Shown here piece after piece: positions 1 through 9,565 of a DNA stretch of 64,000 nt. A program made the position numbers and the translations under genes. The notes below the pieces were generated by a model. The model was not told the origin of the DNA, did not search any database, and saw only the letters and a program-made list of their open reading frames with translations. Numbering within the stretch: position 1 is the first letter of the stretch; the number at the start of each line of letters is the position of its first letter. This stretch comes from Trichomonas vaginalis G3 (lineage: Eukaryota; Parabasalia; Trichomonadida; Trichomonadidae), in assembly GCF_026262505.1 (NCBI RefSeq), contig NC_067204.1, positions 8,155,797 to 8,219,796 on the forward strand. The letters run 5' to 3'.

Positions 1-2
1 TA

Positions 3-59
3 ACATTACTGAAGGAAAAAATAACAGAATATTTCGATAACTTCAAAGAGGAAGAATAA
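3..59 (+). CDS. C-terminal end of a KilA-N type protein (partial)
   Basis: The first bases of the window encode TLLKEKITEYFDNFKEEE followed by a stop. This is nearly identical to the last residues of the 291-residue KilA-N protein at 44347-45222 in Maverick B. It is therefore the 3' end of the Maverick A relative, read on the plus strand, with the rest outside the window. Its presence shows that the two elements share this accessory gene although their replication genes differ. Confidence 0.75.
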   Translation, partial: TLLKEKITEYFDNFKEEE

Positions 60-113
60 AAAAATCTAAGCTAATTTTATTTTTTTATAAAATTTTATCT
101 CATATGAAAGAAC

Positions 114-269
114 ATGAATTTAGAATATTCGGAACTCATGACAGAAGAAGAGAACGAACAACATGTAAAAGATTATGCAAAATTTCTGAAGGTATATAAA
201 GCTTATGAAAAAGCGTATGAAAAGTTTATACATTGGGGAATTGTTGTAAAATATCGATATGAAGACTAA
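114..269 (+). CDS. small hypothetical Maverick protein, 51 aa
   Basis: An ATG-started frame encodes a 51-residue, strongly charged peptide (MNLEYSELMTEEENEQHVKD at the start, ending KYRYED). It is rich in E, K and Y, probably helical, and has no recognisable domain. It lies 54 bases after the KilA-N stop on the same strand and ends just before the convergent gene at 288-760. There is no homologue elsewhere in the window, so it may be a real small gene or chance. Confidence 0.35.
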   Translation: MNLEYSELMTEEENEQHVKDYAKFLKVYKAYEKAYEKFIHWGIVVKYRYED

Positions 270-287
270 CCAAAAATATATTTTTGC

Positions 288-760
288 TTAAATAGCTTCA
301 GGGTCTATTTCTTCAACCATTTCACTTCCTTCGTCAATGTCAATAGAAGCTTCTTCAACCTTTGGTAAGAATTTCTGTATAACATCTTTGTTCGTTATTG
401 TCTTCAGAGATGAAGGATAATATTTCACATTTGTTTCACCCTTCTTATATTCTTTCTGTTCGGAAAGATTTAAAGCAATACTGAAGAAGTCAATGTTAGA
501 GTTCTTTATGACAGTATAATGAGTATCTTTGACATTCACGAAGAAACTCTTTTGTTTCAAAACTACTGCTAACTCTGTGAAGTATAACGTTTGCGGTCAA
601 TGACGATAGCTAATGGTCTGACATACTGACCAAACTTAGATTCTTTCACAAACTTCTTGTTAAAGATAACATTAACATTTGAAGCATTATTGAACTCATT
701 CTTGATGGCAGTAGCGAGAGCATTGTATGAAAAGAACTTGCAATCTTGCATGTGTTTCAT
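288..760 (-). pseudogene. small Maverick protein, interrupted
   Basis: Two adjacent minus-strand open stretches read as one small Maverick gene of about 155 residues: an N-terminal stretch starting MKHMQDCKFFSYNALATAIK and a C-terminal stretch with an acidic tail ending VEEIDPEAI. The acidic tail is reminiscent of the protein at 41976-42395 in Maverick B, which ends IDIDPEMF. Function is unknown; a replication accessory role such as single-strand DNA binding is a guess from the position next to the polymerase. It is divergent to the polymerase gene, with about 90 bases of AT-rich promoter space between them. About one break. Confidence 0.45.
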
Positions 761-851
761 TAAAATAAAAATATTAAATTATTTTGAAAAATAACTTAAA
801 AAAATCTAATCTAATTTTTTCAAAAAATATTTTTTTTATTTCCTACTAAAG

Positions 852-3800
852 ATGTATCGGAAGTTGTCTAAGTTAGAACACTCGGAAATAAAACAACTTC
901 TTACAGAAGCTAACATAGATGTTGCAAAACATTACGCAACAAACAAAAAAGCACTCGCTGACTTCATTAAAGACTATAATGGTGCAATAAGTTATGATAG
1001 AATTCATGAGTTCATAAAGCCGCAACGCGGCGAGGACGAAGTCCATGCAAGAGCATTTCCTTTAAATGACGTTGCTATTGACTTATATCATAGACGTTCA
1101 GTACCTCATGAAGTAAGAAGAGAAATGTTTGACATAACAAATGCAAACGTTGGTGAAACAAGAAGAAGAGACGACACACTGAAACAACAGAGAAGAGAGA
1201 TGTTTAAGAGCGCTATAGAACAAGTTCGCAAAGCTAACGATGTCATTCGTTCCATTGACGACAAACCAAAAGAAGGTGAGAGATGGTTAAAGAAAGATGA
1301 AGAGAATAGGAAGAGAAATGTGAAGTCAGGCAATAGACTCATTGACTTTAACATCGAAGCTTTAGATGAACCAAACAGAGACTACTTACACAAACATTTC
1401 GGTAAGGTTTTCATGAGACTCTTAGAGAAAATTAAAATAAACTCACAACAGAGATGGATGGTATGTTATAAACTTGGTGGAAAGTATGAATGTTCTACGT
1501 TAAACCTCAATAATATTGGAACATTACTACATCAGCTCTTGAAGGAGAACTTTATATCAGAGATAGAAGCAAATGCTGCAGGTATTGTTGAAATGCACTA
1601 TGACTTCTTCTTGACAAACATAAAGAATCTTACCGAAATAAAGATGTATGATTTAACAGAATATGAAGGCTTAACGATGTCAGATGTAAAGAAAGGCAAA
1701 CCAAAAAAGAGACCATATAGAGATGAAAGCACACTGACAAATGACCAGAAAGCCATTTTGGAAGCTCTTAAGCAAACAGGAAACCCAGCACTTATAGAAA
1801 GCTTTTGGAAAGATAATGGTGAAAAGAAGTTTTATAAGAAGAGAAGCGGTCAGTTCTGGAAGTATCTTTGCACATTACCTATAAATCTTGAGCGCTACCA
1901 AATCTTCAATGAACTGAACAAAAGAACTGCAACACTTATGACAGAAGACAATTGTTTCGTTTATGCTTGCATTCAGGCTGGAGTAGATGGAGAGACTATT
2001 GACCACATGAGAGAAGTCATTCGTGTTAGAGACTTTCCTCAAAGTAAAGTACAAGAAATTTCTGACGCAACAGGTATAGCATTTAATGTTACCATTGGTT
2101 ACTTCAATGACTCAAGACATAATGAAATAAAGAGATACATACCAAAAGAATGTGAAACTGTTAGAACTATTGACTTACTTCTTGTTGAAGACCACTACAT
2201 GCTAAATGAAAGATTACCAATGACAACATATTTCGTCAGAAATTACAAAGAAATTCTCAAAGCTTGTGGTGGAATGAACATTGAGAAACAAATGAAGATT
2301 TATACAAAGAGAGAAGATAAATATGTAGTTCGTTATGATAGAACAACACCGTTATGGGATGTTATGAAAACATTGTGGGAGTGCAAATATTTCGAACCTA
2401 TTTCTTATGGAGAACTTTTCACATATACGACTGACTTATATAAACAGAACCTTGCACCATTTAAAGATTTGACATATGCTCCAAAGTATTGTGTACAACT
2501 GAAGAAGAAAGCCGAGTCAAAAGAAGTAAATAAAAATAAGTGCAAGTTCATTCCTGAGCACGTTTTCTTTGCTGACTTTGAGTGCAGTACCGATGGCTTT
2601 CATAAAGCTTTTAACATATGTTACGACAGTGAAGATGGTTCAGTGAGTGAAAGCATTTGGGGTCAGAACTGTGCAACAGAATTTTTGGAACGACTTCCTG
2701 ACAAGAGTTTAATATATTTCCATAACCTCAGTTATGATATAAACTTCATCTTAAGACACATGACAGAAGTGAAAGGAACTCCCATCATTAAAGGTTCACG
2801 AACAATGCAAATAACTGGCTTATATAAAGGAAGGGCAATTATTATAAAAGACTCTTACAGTGTTATAAATAAGAAGCTTAAACTATTTCCTGCTATGTTT
2901 AACTTACAAACAGGACCGAAAGAAGTATTTCCATATAACTACTACAGCAGTACTTTGTTAGCAAATGACAACAGAACTGGTGTCATTTCTGAAGCATGTA
3001 AGTTTATCCGGGATGCAGATACGTTCATGAAAAACATAGATTCCATCAAAGGTTGCAGAATAGATGAGAACCACTTCGACTTAGAAAAGTATAGCACATT
3101 TTATTGCAAACAAGATGTAAGAATTTTAAGAGAAGGTTTTGTTAAGTTCCGCAATGACATATTGAAAGAATTTGATTTAAACGTTTATGACTACGTTAGT
3201 ATTTGTTCAATTGCTAACAAATTATTTGAGAACAGAGTGTACTTCCCGAATGGAAATTTATATGACCTCTCAAATAAACCAAGAGAATTTATTTCACGCT
3301 GTATTCAAGGTGGAAGATGTATGCTGTCAGATAACATGAAACAAAAGAGAAAGAGAAACTCATTGCTGACTTCGACGCTGTTTCATTATACCTTCAGCTA
3401 TGCAAGACTTTATACTTTAGAAGGTATTACCGAAAGTTATTGAAGAAAGAAATGTTAAGCACAGAGTATCTCATGAGACATTTATTCGATGACGACCAAA
3501 AGGAACCCATTGGTGAAAAGTTTATGTCTGGCTTCTTTGTTCTCATTAAGATAACAGAGATTGGAATACATAGACACTTTCCTTTAATAGTTTGTGACCC
3601 TGAACTAAATCCAGAACTTAACGTTCCCAGAAGTTCAAACACTTGCTGTTTAATGTATGTTGACCATATAACATTACAAGACCTCATAAAATATCAAGGT
3701 GTCAAATGTGAAGTGTTGCAAGGATACTATTACGATGGAAACAGAGATATTAGAATAAGAGATGAAGTAAAGAAGTTGTTTGAGTTAAGGTTAAAGTATA

Positions 3801-4631
3801 AGAAAGAAGGAAATCCTTTGCAAGAAAATATAAAGCTCATTCTGAACAGTATTTATGGCAAAAACTATTCTATCTCCTATTGAGTCAAAAATAACCATAG
3901 TAAATGACAAAGATGCTATAAGATATGCCATCAGAAACTACAACCATATAGTGAAGTTCGAAGGTTTGGATGGTTCAGATAAAACTATTTTCAAGCTAAC
4001 GAAAAGCATTTGCAGACACTTTAACTTCTGTCCACTTGGTGTTAACATTCTGTCTATGTCGAAGAGAATAATGTGTGAAGTATTCTGTACTGCTGAAGAT
4101 ATGGGAATGGACATCTTTTATAGCGATACGGACAGTATGCATCTCTACAATGAAGATATCCCTCGTTTAGCTGAAGAGTTTGAGAAACGTTATGGAAGAG
4201 TTCTCATTGGTAAAAACCTTGGTCAATTTCATAGCGACTTTGCAGAAATCACAAAAGATAAACAAAGTTTAGCATACAAGTCAATATTTTGTGGAAAGAA
4301 GACTTACATAGACTTACTCACGAATGATTTAAATGAAGTTGCATTTCACTGCAGAATGAAAGGCGTGAAGCAAGATGTTATTGCTTTAACCGCTAATGAA
4401 ATGTTTCCTGACTCTGTTCAGTGTTTCTATGATGAAGATAAAGGTTTAATGGTTCCGCAAGGAACATATGACAAAGACTCTGAGTTCAGTTTAATGAAAC
4501 TTTACAAAGCACTTCATGATGGTCAAGAGATTGGATTTGACTTATGTAAGTCTTCTAGTCCTTGCTTTGCTGAAAAGTTTAACTTCTCAATAACGACTAA
4601 AACAAGCTTTATTCGTAAGTTGAAGTTCTGA
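852..4631 (+). pseudogene. Maverick protein-primed DNA polymerase B, interrupted
   Basis: This is the replicative polymerase of the element, expected to start synthesis on a terminal protein. The region holds the family B landmarks in order. The 3'-5' exonuclease part has Exo I (ADFEC near base 2575), Exo II (HNLSYDINF near 2720) and Exo III (YCKQD near 3105). The palm has the KLILNSIYGK motif near 3830 and the catalytic YSDTDS near 4120. About 570 residues precede Exo I, as is usual for Polinton polymerases with a long N-terminal region. The coding sequence is in about three open pieces, so the copy looks dead. It carries an in-frame hairpin repeat near its 5' end (1017-1047). Confidence 0.9.
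1017..1047. repeat. hairpin repeat family P, copy 1 (inside polymerase gene)
   Basis: The 31 bases AAGCCGC...GCGGCG...GTCCATG form two small stems: GCCGC with GCGGC, then GGAC-GAA-GTCC at 1034-1044. The same unit recurs at 4676-4705 (intergenic) and 6057-6084 (in another gene). In this frame it encodes KPQRGEDEVHA. Confidence 0.65.
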
Positions 4632-4675
4632 GGTCATTTATTTTTGTCAGCAATGAGGTCATTCGTGATAAAAAT

Positions 4676-4705
4676 AAGCCGCTAGCGGCAAGGGCGAAGC
4701 CCATG
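4676..4705. repeat. hairpin repeat family P, copy 2 (intergenic)
   Basis: AAGCCGCTAGCGGC followed by AAGGGCGAAGCCCATG. It contains a perfect 12-bp palindrome GCCGCTAGCGGC (4679-4690) and the stem GGGC-GAA-GCCC (4692-4702). Relative to copy 1 the second stem has changed on both sides (GGAC/GTCC versus GGGC/GCCC), keeping the pairing. It lies in the 80-base gap between the convergent polymerase and the 285-aa gene. Confidence 0.7.
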
Positions 4706-4712
4706 TGGTCAT

Positions 4713-5570
4713 TTACAATACTGCGATGGTAGAGTTTAAGAGTTGTGCTTCAATGTAGAGACAGTCCTTATGGTCTGGAGGTAAGAACACTGGTGCTTTA
4801 TGGTCATGAGTGGAGAACATGTCTATCCAAAACTCACGATTGAAGCCAGTTAATTTATAGTATTTAGGATTTGGCAGTGGTGTAGTTCTTGTATGACCAA
4901 TGAACTCATTTTCAACTCCCTTACTTAAGTTTGAATATAATATAGCTTGCTTTCTATCCCAAATGCCTGGAAATCTAATTTCGGAAAAATCATTTTTCCT
5001 CGGAAGCATTGCATCATAATTGAAAACATTCTTGAAATCATCACTTGGTTCAAAGATTTGAAATCTTATACGTAATGGATTTTCTTTCTTTTTAGCGACT
5101 TCATTGAATGGTGAGAATACAATGAATTGACAGTCATGTGTTCCATCTTCATTTGGTACAAACTCGTAATGAAAAGCTATTAATCTTTCTACAATTCCTT
5201 CTTCTTTCAGTTGTGCAAGAAACTCACGTAAAGGCTGTAAAGTTTGTACTTCAATGTTAAACTTCTTTTGAAAATTTTCGTAAAATGTAATTATACAGTC
5301 TTCTAACGTTGTATCGTCTTTAAAGTATTTGTATATGTGAATGTTTTGGGCGCTTAAAGACTGTTCGTCATTTTCTATCTCGACTTGAAGTATAAAGTCA
5401 ACCTTTCTGAAAGCACGTGTTATATACATATTTGTTATGCCAATGTACTTCTCTTCATTTATGTTCACAATCCAGTCTGTTGGAAACTTAAACGTTACTC
5501 TGTTCCCCTTTATTTTGACGTCAGGGTTTTCACTACTGAACGCAACAGATAAAGGTATTTGTCTATACAT
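4713..5570 (-). CDS. penton/minor-capsid-like Maverick protein, 285 aa
   Basis: This whole frame is a distant relative of the two proteins at 49857-50717 and 55104-55952 in Maverick B. All three are about 285 residues and have the same early pattern: an F-[KD]-[FY]-P motif, a Trp, then a K-x-I-G step (here FKFPTDWIVNINEEKYIGIT). A middle helix-rich part and a C-terminal aromatic-rich part follow. The C-terminal strands of the Maverick B relatives (DFQVWFTT...LPLYYDFYLELSF) look like the last strands of a jelly roll, so a penton or other minor capsid role is likely but inferred. The gene is convergent with the polymerase gene; its ATG lies 25 bases from the stop of the next minus-strand gene. 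Confidence 0.55.
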   Translation of the reverse strand: MYRQIPLSVAFSSENPDVKIKGNRVTFKFPTDWIVNINEEKYIGITNMYITRAFRKVDFILQVEIENDEQSLSAQNIHIYKYFKDDTTLEDCIITFYENFQKKFNIEVQTLQPLREFLAQLKEEGIVERLIAFHYEFVPNEDGTHDCQFIVFSPFNEVAKKKENPLRIRFQIFEPSDDFKNVFNYDAMLPRKNDFSEIRFPGIWDRKQAILYSNLSKGVENEFIGHTRTTPLPNPKYYKLTGFNREFWIDMFSTHDHKAPVFLPPDHKDCLYIEAQLLNSTIAVL

Positions 5571-5594
5571 TTAATTCGGATAAAAATAAACCAT

Positions 5595-5858
5595 TTACTC
5601 TTTCTTTGCTTTTGCTTCTTCTCTAGCTTTTGCTTCAGCTTCTTCTCTAGCTTTCTTCGCCAGCAAACGTGGGTTCTTTTGTCTTCCAGCAGCTAATGCA
5701 GCAAGTTGTTTTTCACTAAGTTTTCTCTTTGGTCTCTCTGGCTTTTATTCTTGTTTTTGTTCCTTCAGTTCGGATAAAATTTGCTCACGAATTTCTTTCT
5801 TCAATGCTTCAACATCTATAACCCCTTGGGTCTTGTCCGTAGGGCTTGTCTGAGTCAT
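5595..5858 (-). pseudogene. small basic Maverick protein, interrupted
   Basis: The minus strand encodes an N-terminal acidic helix (MTQTSPTDKTQGVIDVEALK) and a C-terminal Lys/Arg/Ala-rich helix (KLSEKQLAALAAGRQKNPRL, then AKKAREEAEAKAREEAKAKK). The basic alanine-rich tail is what small DNA-condensing core proteins look like. About one break. It sits between two virion-type genes, and its start faces the start of the 5904 gene across a 45-base divergent promoter gap. Confidence 0.45.
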
Positions 5859-5903
5859 TTGACTGCAGATAAAAAACAAAATTAAAACTTTAACCGATGT
5901 AAA

Positions 5904-6338
5904 ATGAGCTTGTCAAAATCAGAGCGAGAGTCTATTATATTAAATGACGCAAGAGGAATACAACATCCTTTCTATTACGTAAGTCAGAGTAAAGATGGTA
6001 AAATATACGTAAGAAAAAGAAAGGTTCCATTAGCGAATGCAGAAAGCGACAACATTAAGGTGCATGGCAAGGGTGAAGTCCACGAAGCCCATATAAAACC
6101 TTCTGTTCAAACTGAGCCACCAATAGAACCAGAAGAAAAGAAGCCAGATGTACTTTCAATAACGAACCAAGAGCTTATTGCAAAGTTCGTGAATTTCATT
6201 GAAAAACAAACCGAGTCAAAGAACCCTGACCCACCAGTGAAAGAAGTTGAGACAAAAGAGAATGTACAGTTCATTGAAAATGTCAAGAAACAACTTCCAC
6301 CACGAATGCCAAGAAGAAGAGTGAGAATAATGAAGTAA
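5904..6338 (+). CDS. Maverick virion-type protein, 144 aa (S-E-R-x-x-I-I family)
   Basis: The start MSLSKSERESIILNDARG with HPFYYVSQSKDGKIYVRKRK matches the pattern of the 194-aa Maverick B protein at 51525-52109 (LTDEEKNSIIESARSGNTNP, then YKVTFHKNGTASISKKKQ) and of the small protein at 8459-8695 (YIKSGTIPEGFYIHTMKDGR). The shared module is a short helix, then a Pro/Tyr step, then a two-stranded stretch with a KDG or KNG turn and a basic end. The rest is proline/glutamate-rich linker and a basic C-terminus (PPRMPRRRVRIMK). It lies 27 bases upstream of the major capsid gene and is probably expressed with it. It carries an in-frame hairpin repeat at 6057-6084. Role unknown; a core or capsid-associated protein fits. 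Confidence 0.55.
   Translation: MSLSKSERESIILNDARGIQHPFYYVSQSKDGKIYVRKRKVPLANAESDNIKVHGKGEVHEAHIKPSVQTEPPIEPEEKKPDVLSITNQELIAKFVNFIEKQTESKNPDPPVKEVETKENVQFIENVKKQLPPRMPRRRVRIMK
6057..6084. repeat. hairpin repeat family P, copy 3 (inside the 144-aa gene)
   Basis: AAGGTGCATGGCAAGGGTGAAGTCCACG is a third, more diverged copy of the repeat at 1017 and 4676. It stays in frame and gives GKGEVHEA, close to the GEDEVHA peptide of the polymerase copy. The second stem here relies on wobble pairs (GGGT/GTCC). Confidence 0.5.
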
Positions 6339-6365
6339 ATAGATATTTTTATCTGAAGTAAATAC

Positions 6366-7940
6366 ATGCAGAACGAACAGCTAAACGAATTTACTCCAGC
6401 AGAGCATATTCATCAGATTCGCTCATATTTCGATATCATAGACAATGCAGTTCAAATTGGTGACACTAATAGAAAATATTCTGACGCAAAGATTCCATCA
6501 CAACCTGGAACTGCTAAAGATAACACATGGGTAACATTCAATCTCTCACCTCCTGGTGAAAATATGTTGGACCTTTACAATACATTCATTACGTATAAAA
6601 TGGAAGGTCAATTTATTGTAGATAAAGAAATTGGTTCAGGTTCCAATAAAACAAACCCACCAGGATTTTGGATTGGTTTCGATGACGCTTTCTATGCAGT
6701 TGCTGGATATCAAATCCTTGCAAATGGTCGTATCGTATATTCTCAAGACAACGCAAGAGAAGAAGCGTATATAACTTCAAACTCACAAACTACCGAACAA
6801 ATAAAGAAAGTAGATGTTTTCTCAAAGACTCGACATGAAGATGTATGGAGTCATTCGGGAACATGCAGAACAGGACAAATTGTTAGTGGGCCGATTACAG
6901 CAGGAAAATCATTTGATTTTAAGCTTCGTTTAAGAATTCCTGTTAGAAGATTCCTTCCATTAGAAGCTATTCGATTTATTCCAGCTTTTGCAGGAAACAT
7001 TCAGCTTAAAGTAAAGTTCAGTAGCGACGCCTTACAATGTACATCTATATCTGTAAATGATATCATTGCTTTCAATCCAACTCTTAAAGTTGCATTTGCT
7101 TCAGATTCAAATCCACCGACAAATAAATTTGTTCCATGGAATGAACCATTCACTATGATAACGAAGGCAGTAGAAGCTAGTGGAACAGTTACTATTACAA
7201 CTGTAACCCAGCAACTATTTCGAACAAAGATGGATTTTAATGAATGTTTCATTCATCCAAAGTCATTCTCTTTAGACCCTAACATTTATACAGAACTTGT
7301 AGAACATTATACAAACGAGGCTTTATGTTTTCCTGTTAAAGTTATGGATTGGATTCCTATGGACGGTTCATTCTCAAAGAATACAGATAGTTCAAGTGCA
7401 ACATTTACAGCAGCTTATACGCCTATTAATGTTAAAAGTATTTGGGCACTATTTAGAAAGAAAGACAACTATTATGTTAATTTTGAGAACCCTAAGTTTA
7501 AATATCTTCAGCTTTCCATGGGAGCTTATGGAAATATGCCTGCAGAACCCGAAAAATCATATGGACCTGTATTTTATGAAATGGTTGCGAACACCTGCAA
7601 TACAAACAATGATATGATAGGATTTAATGAAGATGTTATGAGGTCATTGGTGGATGATGGTAGTGTGGAACATAAATGGGATAGCTATGACAACACACAT
7701 TTCTTATGTGGTTTTCCAACAGAAGTGGACTTTTGCTTCCAGCAAGGTCAAACATCTACTGCTCCAATAACATACAAATTGTCTGTTAAAGGACCTATTG
7801 AACTAGCAACTGAAAACGTACCAAAGCCACTTATTGGATTTATGAGGGATTGTTGCTTTGCCATTCAGGTGCGTGCTAATGGCATCCCCATAATAAGATT
7901 AGATGACTATAACTTAGCTACGGACGACAGTGAGGAATAA
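6366..7940 (+). CDS. Maverick major capsid protein, 524 aa
   Basis: This whole open frame encodes the probable double-jelly-roll major capsid protein. The N-terminus has the coat-type opening (NTWVTFNLSPPGENMLDLYN, residues ~57-76), followed by GFWIGFDDAFYAVAGYQILA and GRIVYSQDN. The stretch FKLRLRIPVRRFLPLEAIRF (about residues 180-199), then AGNIQLKVKF, has a clear counterpart in the decayed gene at 37356-38964 of Maverick B (LRVPLSSFL, AGKISIELTP). Length is in the usual Polinton range of about 500-600. The start is the first ATG, 27 bases after the preceding gene. Jelly-roll identity is from family knowledge and layout; a structure prediction would settle it. Confidence 0.8.
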   Translation: MQNEQLNEFTPAEHIHQIRSYFDIIDNAVQIGDTNRKYSDAKIPSQPGTAKDNTWVTFNLSPPGENMLDLYNTFITYKMEGQFIVDKEIGSGSNKTNPPGFWIGFDDAFYAVAGYQILANGRIVYSQDNAREEAYITSNSQTTEQIKKVDVFSKTRHEDVWSHSGTCRTGQIVSGPITAGKSFDFKLRLRIPVRRFLPLEAIRFIPAFAGNIQLKVKFSSDALQCTSISVNDIIAFNPTLKVAFASDSNPPTNKFVPWNEPFTMITKAVEASGTVTITTVTQQLFRTKMDFNECFIHPKSFSLDPNIYTELVEHYTNEALCFPVKVMDWIPMDGSFSKNTDSSSATFTAAYTPINVKSIWALFRKKDNYYVNFENPKFKYLQLSMGAYGNMPAEPEKSYGPVFYEMVANTCNTNNDMIGFNEDVMRSLVDDGSVEHKWDSYDNTHFLCGFPTEVDFCFQQGQTSTAPITYKLSVKGPIELATENVPKPLIGFMRDCCFAIQVRANGIPIIRLDDYNLATDDSEE

Positions 7941-7969
7941 AGGATGAACGTTTATTTTTAAAGCTTAAA

Positions 7970-8409
7970 ATGAGTTCTTCATCAAGCTCTCGTGAACCTT
8001 CACCATCTATGAAACAAACTTTACCAAACGATTATGGAGCACCTATTGAATATTTCTTACGAGCTGCGCAATGGCAAAGAGCAGTCTCACCAAGGTTAGG
8101 TGTTCACCAGCTCCTGTCAAAAATAGCATTTGGTCAAGTCCTTATATAAGATATGGTCTCCCACTAGGTTTGCTAGCTACAGCAGGAGCAGTTATGATGT
8201 TGAAAAGAAATAAAGCAAATGTTGTAAATAATACTGAAGTAGCTGAAGTTAAACAAACTCCAACACCTTCACAAGCAAAACCTTCAATGACTCCTGAACC
8301 TATGGAAGTACAAACTCCTGTTCAAAAGTCAACTCCTAAACCGACTCCAACATTTAAACCAGAACCTACTCCTCAAATAAATCGTAAAACTCCTGCGTTT
8401 CCTTACTGA
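7970..8409 (+). pseudogene. membrane-anchored proline-rich Maverick protein, interrupted
   Basis: The open stretch from 8071 gives a 112-residue product with one hydrophobic segment (YGLPLGLLATAGAVMML, about residues 27-43) and a long Pro/Thr/Lys linker (KPTPTFKPEPTPQ). Coding-like sequence already begins at an ATG at 7970 (MSSSSSSREPSPSMKQTLPN), 29 bases after the capsid stop, so the gene was probably longer. About two open pieces. Small single-span proteins with Pro-rich tails next to the capsid gene are common in Polintons; a virion membrane role is inferred. Confidence 0.5.
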
Positions 8410-8458
8410 AAAAATAACGTTATTTTTTATTTAATATTAAAATTTTTATTTGATTGAA

Positions 8459-8695
8459 ATGACAAATAAAGTCACTGAAGCAATGAAACAAAAGTTTTTG
8501 GTAGAATACATTAAATCAGGAACTATTCCAGAAGGTTTTTACATTCATACTATGAAGGATGGTAGAGTTCAGTTTAGAAAGATAAAGCAACCATTAGATA
8601 GAGAAGGTATATTAAGGAAGATTAAACTTCATGAGGACAACATTGCTGAACTTAAGAAGAAGTTAGAAGAGTTGGAGAAAGGAAGAGAGTTATAA
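8459..8695 (+). CDS. small Maverick protein, 78 aa, module shared with 5904 gene
   Basis: The start is the ATG at 8459 (MTNKVTEAMKQKFLVEYIKS). The first half has the helix, Pro, Tyr, KDG-turn module (EGFYIHTMKDGRVQFRKIKQ) also seen in the 144-aa protein at 5904 and the 194-aa protein at 51525. The second half is a predicted coiled coil (RKIKLHEDNIAELKKKLEEL). It looks like a whole gene, co-directional with the capsid gene. Function unknown; small helical capsid-linked proteins of this sort may be cement or core proteins. Confidence 0.5.
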   Translation: MTNKVTEAMKQKFLVEYIKSGTIPEGFYIHTMKDGRVQFRKIKQPLDREGILRKIKLHEDNIAELKKKLEELEKGREL

Positions 8696-8711
8696 AGCAA
8701 TGAATTCAACA

Positions 8712-8760
8712 GGGTGAAAAAAGAGGTGAGATCTCACCACTTCACCTAAATTTATTTTTG
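8712..8760. repeat. nested palindrome family D, Maverick A copy
   Basis: GGTGAGATCTCACC (8725-8738) is a perfect 14-bp palindrome with an AGATCT core. It is flanked by GGGTGAA and TTCACC outer arms and followed by CTAAATTTATTTTTG. The same arrangement occurs about nine times in Maverick B (for example 48316-48329), so the repeat is shared by both elements. Confidence 0.7.
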
Positions 8761-8848
8761 TGCTATGTTTTCATACGTGTGAGGGTGGTGATATCATTAA
8801 TTTTTAAGTTTATTTTTTATTTTACTGAAAATTTTTATTTGGATGTAA

Positions 8849-9133
8849 ATGACAGAACAAAAGCAACTCATACAAATCGAAAAATATAACAAACATACAT
8901 TTAAACATTTATTCTTCCTTCCTGAGTATAACATGTTCTTTCAAATACATCCGAGACCAGTTGACTATACATTGACTGTGTATAAAGATTGTCATGGTAG
9001 TTTTATAAAAACTTATGATGATGAAGGTAAGTTAACAAGACTATGCATTTCAAAACTTGAGAAACTTTATGACTTCAAGTATGACTACAATAGAGTTAAC
9101 ATTGACGATGAAGATATAGAAGAAAATTTATGA
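8849..9133 (+). CDS. hypothetical Maverick protein, 94 aa
   Basis: Whole frame from ATG 8849. The product is rich in aromatic residues and mixed charge (KHTFKHLFFLPEYNMFFQIH, residues ~14-33) with an acidic C-terminus (NIDDEDIEENL). No recognised domain. It is the last gene before the right end of the element, preceded by an AT-rich leader like those of the other genes (TTTTATTTGGATGTAAATG). Confidence 0.45.
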   Translation: MTEQKQLIQIEKYNKHTFKHLFFLPEYNMFFQIHPRPVDYTLTVYKDCHGSFIKTYDDEGKLTRLCISKLEKLYDFKYDYNRVNIDDEDIEENL

Positions 9134-9314
9134 GAACGTTTATTTTTTCATTAGTGAGTTCGTTAGTGAGGTGAAGTGGTTGGCGGCTTTGTAAATATTT
9201 AATGTTAAGTTAGTGTTGTCGTTTGTGTTGTAAAATATACGTTAGCGGTTTTGTAAAGTGTCAAATTCACATATAATGGGTAAGTAGGTGCGCAGTGCCA
9301 CAGTACCCAACTAA

Positions 9315-9563
9315 CCCATACTAACTAAGAGAGCTGAAGGACGCGAATTCGCGAGTCCAGATGATCTTGAAAATTTTGTAAGAGAGCAATTTGAGCAATT
9401 TTCTCATGATGATTTAAAGCGTGTCTTTGAAGCCTGGATCGATCGCTGCGAACGCGTGATTGAATCCAATGGTGATTATATTTAAATAAACTTTATATAT
9501 ATGTAACTTGTTTATTTCTATTCGCAGTATTCAGGTTTGTGCTAAACACACCTTTGGACACCC
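9315..9563 (+). mobile_element. mariner-family transposon, 3' fragment
   Basis: The plus strand encodes the C-terminal tail of a mariner transposase: TKRAEGREFASPDDLENFVR, then QFEQFSHDDLKRVFEAWIDR and ESNGDYI with a stop at 9483-9485. About 80 bases of untranslated sequence follow, ending in a terminal repeat that on the minus strand starts GGGTGTCCAAAGGTG, next to a TA at 9564-9565, the expected target site. The transposase 5' part is missing because Maverick A lies directly upstream, so the Maverick most likely inserted into this mariner. The family resembles the Tvmar elements known from T. vaginalis. Confidence 0.8.
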
Positions 9564-9565
9564 TA

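Larger units (their letters stand above)
1..9314. mobile_element. Maverick/Polinton A, right part (left end outside window)
   Basis: The block holds a protein-primed family B DNA polymerase, a Polinton-type major capsid protein and several small proteins with relatives in the second Maverick of this window, which together define a Maverick/Polinton. The left end lies beyond the window. The right end falls between the last gene (stop at 9133) and mariner sequence that becomes recognisable at about 9315; the last 30-40 bases before that are rich in inverted repeats (GGGTAAGTAGG and GTACCC), as expected for a terminal repeat. The terminal sequence is not the same as that of Maverick B. The polymerase and three small genes are interrupted, about five breaks in all; the capsid gene is whole. 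Old enough to have decayed in part, young enough that most genes read well. The right edge is uncertain by about 20 bases. Confidence 0.85.
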
